Of a DNA stretch of 64,000 nt, positions 10,906 to 20,019 are shown piece after piece (the stretch's first letter is position 1; each line of letters opens with the position of its first letter). The position numbers and the translations under genes are program-made. The notes under the pieces were generated by a model. That model saw only the letters and a list, made by a program, of their open reading frames with translations. It did not search any database and had not been told where the DNA came from. The stretch comes from Cephalotus follicularis (taxonomy: Eukaryota > Streptophyta > Magnoliopsida > Oxalidales > Cephalotaceae), in NCBI GenBank assembly GCA_001972305.1, contig BDDD01005749.1, forward strand, positions 1 to 64,000, read 5' to 3'.

Positions 10906-11982
10906 TGTTAGAGTAGGGGTGTCCCTGCCTGCCACGAGGTGGCTCTACATAAATATATATGTATGTATGAGATGCACTCCTTAACTGGAGATATCTCTTT
11001 GAGTCGCAGGGCAGCTTCATGTGTGTATATTACACTCTCTATCTATATAATCCAAATTCCTTTTCGTGTTTTATAGTGCATATTCAATCAATAATGGCAA
11101 CCCGCTATATGTATATCCCAAACCATCTTAAATGGATCGGGTGATCACCATGTAATCTGAGTACACATATAGTGACCTATCGTTCGAGGGGTTGGATCTC
11201 ATTCTTGAGAGGTTATGAGAATGAGATCCTTACTCCCTTCTTATAGAACATTCCAAGTCACAGGTTCACTTTCTTTGGGAAATTGTTGAACCGTAAAGAC
11301 TTGCCGTATTATGCTTGCTCCTGGGTTTAGTGGTGGATGGATTATCTCGTTACCATTTGGATTTATCCTAAAGCATAATGCGGGGTTCGTGCTAAGGAGC
11401 ATGAGACTGAACAGACCCACCATAGGAAACCTATTTGGAAAGTCATACCTATGTCAATAAGATTCCTATAGTCTCGGTAGTGTATAGTCTATGGTGACTA
11501 GTAGACAATTCGTGGAGCTACATTGTATCGTTAGACCTGAGCGGCTGGCATGCATTGTGTTGTGACTGCTTGGCTTTTATTTCTGCCTTCCCCAGCTCTA
11601 GCCATGTGCTGGCAAAAGGGTTGTCTTTGGGCCTTGTGGGAGCTTCATTGAGATGTATGGGCGAGTTTGCAATAAGGAATGGTCACACTCGTATGAAGGG
11701 TGATCGGCTCTATATTATTTATGTCCGTTGAGACTCATAAAACCCTGATCAGGTATAGGTAGACTGGAAATGGGGTTTTTGGGGAAGTTTGCCAAAAGTC
11801 TCGATGCGTACGTGAATTTATAGTTATCGTGACTTTACTTAGGGGTGACATTATTCTGGACCATAGGTCGCGGTCGGAGCCAAGTATGACGTAGGATACA
11901 TGACACATATGCCGTTGACTGGATAAAGTATTGATTTAACTGGATGTCGACTTATAGTCTATGGTTTAACGGGATGTCAACA
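10906..11982 (+). repeat. Truncated LTR of the element E family
   Basis: Begins TGTTAGAGTAGG and tracks the first ~950 bases of the LTR at 55372, for example gagaggttatgagaatgaga, tgggccttgtgggagc and the atgtatgggcgag block. It ends around 11982 (gtcaaca) against chromovirus LTR sequence. The flanks do not form a target duplication (cattg on the left, tttcc on the right), and the rest of the ~2.5 kb LTR is absent. This is therefore a truncated copy, with an associated deletion of the host gag N-terminus, PBS and LTR end. Confidence 0.65.
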
Positions 11983-12947
11983 TTTCCCAAGGAAAGTAAA
12001 TCTTAAACATTCTCTTCAACACACCACGCTCGTGCCATGTCCATCCAACTGCATGAATCTGAAATTGATAGGGTTAGCCGAATCCACAGGCTAAGTACAG
12101 AAAATATAGATACATTTTGGGTCAATGATAATGGATGTCATGTAATGAAGGCATTTGTGATGTAATACATAGTATATCACAATACATAAATATATATGCA
12201 TATGTGTCAATAGGTACGCCACTATGCCAAGTGGCTATAACCATACAATCCATCAATCATGTCACAAAGGACCAATCCAATTAATCCCATAAATCCACTA
12301 TCACTTGCACGAAGGCTAATTAACCAGTGGGTGTGGGTACCCTAGCCAACTCCTGGCCCCTAGGCGCACAATGCAGCCCCTAGCCCTCAATGACAACTCC
12401 GTCACGTGGCTAGCGCAACATCAATCCAATCACAACCATCAATCAATCCAAAGTTAATCCATATTCCAAGTAGTTTGTAAGTTATAAAATACTTGAACAA
12501 ATAAATTTTCAAGATGTCTAACAATCCTTTGAAAATGTGTTTCAATATTTGAAATAACTTTCAATCCTTCGAAAATATACATTTGTCAAAATATACATTT
12601 TCATGTAAAATAATGATTTCATTTTTAAATCATGAATGCACTTCCAAAATCGTAAATCATTTTAGAAATCATATACAACCCTTCTCAGTCCAATCCATTA
12701 CAATTATGGAATGCAAACATATGCTCAAATGCATCTAGACTCATTTCGAGGCCAACGTATCCCATCTAAGCGAAGTCGTTAAAAATAGTGGTTTAAGCAT
12801 CGACGTTTAACACTTGGCATCGACGCTTATGTCCTTTAAGCATCGACGCATCCATCCTTAGCATCAGTTCTTAGTTCAGAAGCCTTACGCGTCAGTACTT
12901 GTCTTTGGTGTCGACGCTCAAGGCATGGACCCTTAAGCCTCAGCGCC
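11983..12947 (-). repeat. Chromovirus LTR fragment (5' LTR side of #1)
   Basis: Similar to 20300-21400. It contains the ctgaaattgatagggttagc block (12057), the catgtaatg and dinucleotide region, a variable GC-richer insert (12300-12420), AT-rich sequence, and then the internal palindrome array from 12790 (tttaagcatcgacgttt and similar). It stops where copia LTR sequence begins at 12948. No gene. Confidence 0.6.
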
Positions 12948-13512
12948 GCTGGCAGAAAGACGTCGATGTCTTCCAAAAAGGCGTCGATGTCTTTTGTGAT
13001 TTTCCCGTTGAAAGTGCGCCAACTAGCCGTTCCATATTTCCCGGGTCTTGTCCATTTAAAAAGACGTCGATATCTTTTTAAAGGCATCGATGTCATTTCT
13101 GGGAAATCTCCAGGCATTTGAATGTATGAACATCACGTCGACTTCTTCTTCCTGGGTCGATGTCTTTTCTTGTTTTGGCAGGTTGTCTTTGAAAGACGTC
13201 GATGTCTTATGAAAGGGATCAACTTCTTTTGTACGGACGTCGACTTCTTTGACTGTATGGATCGATGTCTTCAATTGTAATTTTACACAGTAGCTTCTGG
13301 CACTAAAGACATCGATGTCTTTGTTATAGGGTCGACTTCTTTTGTACGGACGTCGACTTCTTTTCTGGAAGGTCAATGTCTTTTGTCCTGCAGAAGATTT
13401 TTTCTTTGACAGCAAACTTTCTAGTGTCTTGCACATTAAGCAAACAAGTTAAATGCATTTTTGTAATCATTAAAACTTATGATTGAGACTCATCATCAAT
13501 AATGCCCCAACA
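12948..13512 (-). repeat. Truncated 3' LTR of the gag-only copia element
   Basis: Minus-strand start TGTTGGGGC at 13512. It is dense in gtcgacttctttt and gatgtcttt motifs, including a perfect 18-base palindrome, AAAGACATCGATGTCTTT, at 13305-13322. The LTR lacks everything after the ctggcagaaag point (12948), including TATA, R and U5. Confidence 0.85.
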
Positions 13513-14063
13513 ATCTTCCCCTTTTTGATGATTATAAAAATTTGCTTCATTATGGAAAAGTATATAACATTTCAAAGCAAAAAGAATTTCTTTTAGATAA
13601 AAACATTAGATATGCTCCCCCTAAATATGATATCTAACCCAAACTTAACAATCTCCCCCTTCTTACCACATTTTCATCATTAATTGCACATTTCATCTCT
13701 ATCTCCCCCTTAGTATCTATCAATAATTTTTCATTATCATAAGCATTCTCCCCCTTTTTGTTAGCATCAAAAAGACTATTCCAAAGAATTGATACCAATT
13801 AAAATAATTTTAGAGGGATACCAATAGAATAAAACGATATAAAAAATTTTGAGAGATACCAATTGAAATTCAATCCAATGAAAGTTAAAATATCAATATC
13901 ATATTTTTAAAGAAATTTGAAAGATACCATTTGTTGGATAATATGATACTAGATAAAGAAGTAATATATCAACACAATACCTCCCCCTCAATAAAAGTTT
14001 TTTTTTCAAGATATGTACTTGAACATTTTGAGCTTGACTTCAAGTACACCTACAAAATAAAAT
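13513..14063 (-). other. 3' noncoding region with repeated polypurine boxes
   Basis: On the minus strand, AGGGGGAG-like boxes occur near 13617, 13655, 13705, 13750 and 13982, and AAAGGGGAAGATTG abuts the 3' LTR. The arrangement mirrors 621-859 on the other copia element and supports a Sirevirus affiliation. No open frame of note. Confidence 0.7.
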
Positions 14064-15713
14064 TTAAGCTTTTGGTACCCGTTTGAATTTGGGTCCTTGC
14101 AAGTTAGTCACAAACGTTCCTTTCGGAATCCAAATCTTTCTAGTTTTACCATAGCAAAGATTATTTATAACAAAGCAGGAGGTAGAAATATGTCCTATTC
14201 TACCACAATAATTGCAAACAATTTGAGGCTCTACTTTCTTAACAAAGAAATTCTTAAAATGTTTGACATTTTTCATTTGTTCATAGCCTAGACCGGCTTT
14301 GTCAAAAACACATCTTTGTAATCCTAACAAATTATCCAATTTATCACTACTATTAGAAAAAGTAGAAAAGGATTTCTTTAAAGCATCAATTTCAATTTTC
14401 AGTTTTTCATTTTCTTCCATAAAATCATTTGACAATTTTGAAGAAACATTTAAAATGTCAATTTCATTCACATAGAAGCTATTTTTATCTTGAAGAGAAT
14501 CAATTTCATTCAAATATTTGCTATTCTCATTCTTTAAATCATCAATTTCTTTAGACATGAAAATTGCATTTTTCTTTAGATTCTTATTTTTCAAACACAC
14601 ATTTTCATATTCAACATATAATTTCTCATAGGTATTTTGCAACTCATCAAAAGTGAAATTTACCTCATTTTCTTCTTCATCCTCAATTGCCATGTAAGCA
14701 ATGTGTGCAACTTCTTCATCGCTTTCCTCTTCGGAGGTTGAGGGATCGCTATCCGACCATGTGGCTACCATTGCTTTCTTCTTCTAGAAGTTTTCATTTT
14801 TTTTCTTGAATGGTTCTTTCTTTTTGAGATTTGGACACTCGTTTTTGAAGTGGCTGGGCTTGTTGCATTCATAGCATGTTGGTTCTTCCTCATCTTGGAG
14901 AAATTCCTTTTTGAAAGCCTTTTTCCCTTTTCGATTTTTGAGAAACCTTTTGAATTGGGAAGAGATAAGTGCAACATCTCCATCTTCATCACTTTCACTA
15001 TCTTCCTTTGAAGCTTTAAAAGCGATTGCCTTTTTCTTCTTGACTTCCACATTTTCATGATTCTTCATTGTTGTCTCATGTGTCATCAAGGAACCAAGTA
15101 GTTGTTCTAGTGGGAGAGTAGAAAGATCTTTAGCTTCCTCAATGGCCGTAACCTTTGGGGTCCAATTTTTCGGCAAGCATCTCAAGATTTTTCTAACAAG
15201 TTCTTGGTTAGAATATGATTTTCCAAGATTCTTAAGAGAATTAATAATAGTAGTAAATCGAGAAAACATATCACTAATACACTCATTATCATGCATTACA
15301 AATAATTCATACTCATGTACAAGCATGCTAATTTTCGATTCCTTTACTTGATTAGTGCCTTCGTAAGTGATTTCTAATAAATCCCACATTTCTTTTGCCG
15401 AATCACAAGAAGATATCCGATTAAATTCATTAGGCCCAACGGCACAAAATAAAACATGTTTGGCTTTAGAATTTAATTGGAGCATCCTAAAGTCATTATC
15501 ATTATATTCATTTTCGGGCTTAGGAGAAACTACTCCTTCTACAGTCTTTGTGGGCATTGTAGGGCCATTAACAATTATATGCCACAATTGATAGTCTAGG
15601 GATTGTAGGAATATGGTCATTCTAGTCTTCCAAAAACTATAGTTGATTCCATCAAAAAATGGAGGTCTAGTAATGGAGGAACCTTCTAATCCTATGTTCA
15701 TATGGTTTGCCAT
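14064..15713 (-). pseudogene. gag: Sirevirus-like Gag, two halves separated by one in-frame amber codon
   Basis: The ATG at 15713 opens a 309-residue frame with an N-terminal copia Gag (UBN2-type) region, RPPFFDGINYSFWKTRM, which carries the conserved F/Y-W pattern. A CCHC knuckle, CYECNKPSHFKNEC, lies near residues 280-295. A TAG at 14786-14784 stops it. The same frame resumes immediately and runs a further ~239 residues to 14064, starting with an acidic Ser/Glu-rich segment. A long coiled coil (KNKNLKKNAIF.. NEIDSLQDKN) and a second CCHC (CNYCGRIGHISTSC) follow. The frame then ends before where protease would begin. The stop could be a simple nonsense mutation or could separate two products. 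The surviving frame downstream argues that decay is slight. Confidence 0.85.
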
Positions 15714-15754
15714 GGATCTTTATATCTCTAACAATTAAGAATACTGAGATAACC

Positions 15755-15766
15755 GCTCTGATACCA
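15755..15766 (-). other. Primer binding site (tRNA-iMet type)
   Basis: Minus strand TGGTATCAGAGC, complementary to the 3' end of plant initiator tRNA-Met. It lies two bases inside the end of the 5' LTR (GTTTCCAACA). This fixes both orientation and the LTR boundary. Confidence 0.9.
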
Positions 15767-15768
15767 CT

Positions 15769-16962
15769 TGTTGGAAACTATGGAAACCTTCAAACTTAAC
15801 AAAATAATTTGTTAGCGGAAATAAAAAATTAAGCAATGAACGTAAACACTCACACAAGCACAATCTAATAATAACAATTAAGGAGTTAAGGGATAGAGAG
15901 TGCAAACGAATTTATAGTGGTTCGGCAAAACCGTGCCTACGTCCACTTTCTCAAGAACCCCTTGAGATTCCACTAGCCACCACTAGCAACCTTTGATTTT
16001 CGGCTTCCGGGTGCAAATCAAAGAAAACCACCTTACACTTGATTTTGGGTTCCAGGTGAAAATCAATCAAACACCTTACAAGGGTTCACTCCCCTCTTTT
16101 ACAATGAATGAATTGTAAAGATAATATATGTTTACAAGTAACCTCTCACAGGTTGGATATAAAAGTGTAAACAGATTTTAAGCTTTGGGTATGAAAGTGT
16201 TTATCAAAAGATTGATGTTCTTCCCTTTGTAGATATGCAAGTTGAGCTTTTGTGATTGAATGTTCAAATGTTGTTCCTTAGTCACTTGAGCTTGTTTCTT
16301 GGCTTGTATTTATAGCTTTCTTCAGATTATAGCCGTTGTAAAAGTCTTGTGCATATTGGATATAACAATTTGTTTATGCAGCTTTGTTTTAATCTCTGCT
16401 GGCAGAAAGACGTGGATGTCTTCCAAAAAGGCGTCGATGTCTTTTGTGATTTTCCCATTGAAAGTACGCCAACTAGCCGTTCCATGTTTCCCGGGTCTTG
16501 TCCATTTAAAAAGACGTCGATGTCTTTTTAAAGGCATCGATGTCATTTCTGGGAAATCTCCAGGCATTTGAATGTATGAACATCACGCCGACTTCTTCTT
16601 CTTGGGTCGATGTCTTTTCTGGTTTTGGCAGGTTGTCTTTGAAAGACGTCGATGTCTTATGAAAGGGATCGACTTCTTTTGTACGGACTTCGACTTCTTT
16701 GACTGTATGGATCGATGTCTTCAATTGCAATTTTACATAGTAGCTTCTGGCACTAAAGACGTCGATGTCTTTGTAATAGGGTCGACTTCTTTTGTACGGA
16801 CGTCGACTTCTTTTCTGGAAGGTCAATGTCTTTTGTCCTGCAGAAGATTTTTGCTTTGACAACAAACTTTCTAGTGTCTTGCACATTAAGCAAACATGTT
16901 AAATGCATTTTTGTAATCATTAAAACTTATGATTGAGACTCATCATCAATAATGTCCCAACA
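15769..16962 (-). repeat. Complete 5' LTR of the gag-only copia element (1194 bp)
   Basis: Starts TGTTGGGAC at 16962 and ends CCAACA at 15769 on the minus strand. U3 holds the palindrome array (about 16400-16840), with a TATA box and U5 after it. The U5 contains the gtggacgtaggcacgg and gccgaaccacta block shared with the LTR at 860-1980. Confidence 0.9.
16307..16314 (-). promoter_or_regulatory. TATA box of the copia LTR
   Basis: The minus strand reads GCTATAAATACAAGCC, a good plant TATA match. It lies ~85 bases downstream of the last palindrome of the array (16411-16443), so the array is in promoter-proximal U3. Activity is inferred. Confidence 0.65.
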
Positions 16963-17007
16963 CATACCATGTAATGAATACATTGTGATGCAATACAATA
17001 TATAACA

Positions 17008-17010
<3 letters not shown>

Positions 17011-17055
<45 letters not shown>
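17011..17055. repeat. Compound (CA)n-(TA)n microsatellite
   Basis: Sixteen CA units followed by a TA tract, inside the chromovirus LTR. A related short TA tract recurs at the matching point of the second tandem unit (17446-17457). Confidence 0.95.
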
Positions 17056-17837
17056 TTATATATACCAATACATGAGCAACCATGCCAAGTGGCTACATCA
17101 ACACAATCCATCAATCATGTCACAAAGGACCAATCAATCAATCCATACGTACGAAGAGCGTCGCCATCTCCTGGCCCCAACGTCGTACTCCTACTCCAGC
17201 CCCGTCTCCGGCTGACTCGAAGCAGTTCAACAATCCATTTTACTTGAACGGCGGCTAAGTAATCAGTGTGGGTGTCCCTAGGCATCTTCTGGCACCTAGA
17301 GCCTAAACCCGCCATTAGCCGTCAATGGAATACTCCGCCACGCAACTAATACGGCAACAATCCCAATCCCAATCCAGCAATCAATCCGTTTCAAGTAGTT
17401 TATAAGTTATAAATTACTTGAATACTTACATTTGTTCAAAATGTGTATATATATATACCAATAAATGAGCAACCATGCCAAGTGGCTACATCAACACAAT
17501 CCATCAATCATTTCACAAAGGACCAATCAATCAATCCATATGTACGAAGAGCGTCGCCATCTACTGGCCCTGACGTCGTACTCCTACTCCAGCCCCATCT
17601 CCGGCCGACTCAAAGCAGTTCAACAATCCATGTTACTTGCACGACGACTAAGTAATCAGTGTGGGTGTCCCTAGGCATCTTCTGGCACCTAGAGCCCAAA
17701 CCCGCCATTAGCCGTCAATGGAAAACTCTGTCACGCGACTAATACGGCAACAATCCCAATCACAATCCAGCAATCAATCCGTTTCAAATAGTTTATAAGT
17801 TATAAATTACTTGAATACTTACATTTGTTCAAAATGT
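17050..17837. repeat. Two-copy tandem duplication, unit about 393 bp
   Basis: The segment from ccaatacatgagcaacc (17065) to the end of ttgttcaaaatgt (~17440) recurs at an offset of 393 bases (17458 to 17838). Only scattered substitutions separate the two. The other chromovirus LTRs here have a single copy or a different repeat at this point, so it arose inside this copy. Confidence 0.9.
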
Positions 17838-19441
17838 AAATCCAATCCTTGAAAACAATATTCAATAATTTGAAATACAATATTTCATGTAAAATAACGA
17901 TTTATTTTAAATCATGTATGCACTTTCCAAAATGATAAAGCATTTTAGAATCAATAGTAACCATCCACAGTTCTATCCATAACAATATGTAAGCAAACAT
18001 ATGCTCAAAATGCAAACAGATCATTTTGGCGTCACACATACGTCGATAGCTTCCTCTAAGAGATAGCTTCCTCTAAGAGTTGACTATTTGCTCTGACAGT
18101 CTACTGTTTCCTTTAACAGCCAGCTGTTCTTCCTAATAGTACACGTCTTCTCAATTCCAACACACCACCACGTCACCACCCAATGAATTTGGGCAGAGTA
18201 ACATATGAACATCCGAATGTTTACCTTCGACAGTGGACTGTTTCCTTCAACGGTCGACTGTTTCATTCAACAGTCCACTATTCTCTTTTAACAGTTGACT
18301 GCACTGGGAAACAGTGGGTGTTTTTTCCTTTCCAATTCACCGCAATAGTCATAACACAATCGAAAATCAAACATGATAACACATGTATTTTGATCCTTTT
18401 CAACTCTTTAAACCATTCCGACTGATTACAACTTATGTTAAACGCGAAAACGCAATAGTGTCTCTATACTAGCAAAATTAAGCAGTACACATATGCACAT
18501 TCAACCCATATTCAACCAGAGCAACATCAATGGCAACTACAATATTCATAGACCCCAACAACCATTCATGCATCTCACCAAAAGATCAATTACTATAATT
18601 GAGCTCAAAATTACAGTTATAGAGTGCATACCTTAGATTTCAAGTTAGGAATTGAAGTCCACTTCTTTAAGTCCACTGACCAGTAGCTTTGAGCTTCCCA
18701 GTAGCTCCAAGTGCAGTCTCGTAGCTCTGATCCAGTTCAACTCCAAGCTTCCAAGCTTTGGTCCAAATATGGAGAAATGATTCTCTCCATCATCCTCTCT
18801 TTTCCATTTTCTTTCGCCTTCTTTCTCTTTATTTCTCACTGGTACGTTTATGGAGGAGAGGTGAGGTGCTTTAAGTAGGTTACATCTACCCCCCCTTCTC
18901 TATCTCGTATGCGTGGTCGTGTGCCTCTCTCTCTTCCTTCTTCTTTTCCTGACCTGCATGTGCCAAGTGGCTCACTCTCTCTTCCATCCGGCTTGAATGG
19001 AGTGCAAGTCTCCATTTTTGCCTTCATTTTGGCCGCATGACAAACAGGTGGCATTCTCTTCCTGCCCCTCAGTTGCTGCGTGTGACCACTTAACATGTTT
19101 CTCTGACAGAACGACTCCCAGTCGACTGTTCACTTAACTCGTTGTGCTGTCCGAAAGCCTAACTGTCGAGTGTTCTTCTCTAACAGTCGACTATTTCCTC
19201 AAACAGTCTCCCAGTCAATTGTTTTCTACGATAGTCGGTTGTTTCCTCTAAGAATCGACGTTTTACTCTTGCCGTTGACGCTTTGAGAGCACTTTTCCAT
19301 AATTCAACTCATTACAACATTTCTTAATACTTTTCACTCAAGATTAAACATTTAAGATGGAAATTCATAATTCTCATTCATCTTCCACATAATCACAATG
19401 AAAGTTGCAACAATACATTGATGGAAATTCGGGACATTACA

Positions 19442-20019
19442 AACAAGGTATACTGAGTCCTTCTAAGGTACTTTAGGGTCCCCTTGACTACTTCCCAGTG
19501 CTTTTCACTGGGAACGGACTTACAACTGCTTGCCAATCCTAGGGCATATGCCACATCAGGCCTAGTACATAGAATGGCATACATGATCGATCCCATAGCC
19601 GAAGCATACGGTCGTTGACTTATGCGTGTCCTCTCCGCCGGAGTTTGCGGTGCCATCCGCTTGGAGAGGTGAATTCTTTGCCCAATCGGCAATAGGCCAC
19701 GTTTAAAATACGCCATACTAGATCGCTTCAGCACTTTTATGATGTACTGGCTTTGGGAGAGCCTAAGAAACCTATTAGATCTTCCCCTGAAGATCTTTAT
19801 ACCTGGTATATAGGAAGCCTCTCCCAAATCCTTCATGGAGAAGATCTTGGCTAACCATATTTTTATGAACTGCAACATCCCTATATCATTCCTAATGAGT
19901 ATGATGTCATCCACATAAACTACCAAGAAAGTGATACAGGACTTTTCCCGTTTTTGGCAGACACCTGGCTCATCTACGTATGCCACCATGCTCCCACATG
20001 GTGTGCAAACTCCAAAGGT
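19442..20019 (-). pseudogene. Ty1/copia reverse transcriptase fragment
   Basis: Minus-strand translation gives the C-terminal half of a copia RT. The catalytic YVDD lies in LVVYVDDIILI (about 19900-19925), followed by FSMKDLGEASYIPGIKI, SQSQYIIKVLKR, PYASAMGSIMYA and TRPDVAYAL. It then enters the RNase H approach (WEVVKGTLKYLRRT) and is cut at 19441 by the chromovirus LTR. The right end abuts the LTR of #2 at 20020. It resembles Tork/Angela-type elements more than the Sirevirus gag nearby. No stop occurs within the RT part, but both ends are missing. Confidence 0.88.

Larger units (their letters stand above)
12948..16962 (-). mobile_element. Non-autonomous Sirevirus-like copia element: gag only, 3' LTR truncated
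   Basis: On the minus strand the order is 5' LTR (16962-15769), PBS (15766-15755), gag (15713-14064), a polypurine-rich noncoding region (14063-13513) and the 3' LTR start (13512-12948). Protease, integrase, RT and RNase H are wholly absent. Only ~550 bases separate the gag end from the 3' LTR. The 3' LTR keeps ~565 bases that match 16397-16962 closely (a few differences per 100 bases), then stops at a junction with chromovirus LTR. Such gag-only elements must borrow enzymes from autonomous relatives. Confidence 0.85.
16963..19441 (-). repeat. Chromovirus LTR interrupted at its distal end by the copia element
   Basis: Minus-strand start TGTAATGTCC at 19441. Two palindrome arrays of the CAGTCGACTG flavour (about 19110-19270 and 18060-18310) flank a core with the tttcaagttaggaattgaagtcc phrase (18638 on), as in the 20020-22636 copy. 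It ends at 16963 against the copia LTR. No polypurine tract precedes the start; the copia RT fragment lies there directly, so it looks like a former insertion into that fragment. No genes. Confidence 0.7.

Noticed and set aside
17115..17315. Small minus-strand frame as a gene
   Set aside because: It falls in the 393-base tandem duplication of an LTR and has no counterpart domain.
16968..19441. Pairing of the 16963-19441 LTR with 20020-22636 as the two LTRs of one element
   Set aside because: Only 580 bases of copia RT lie between, there is no PBS or PPT in the right place, and the array flavour and minisatellite slot differ. The #2 3' LTR pairs better with 52113-55371.
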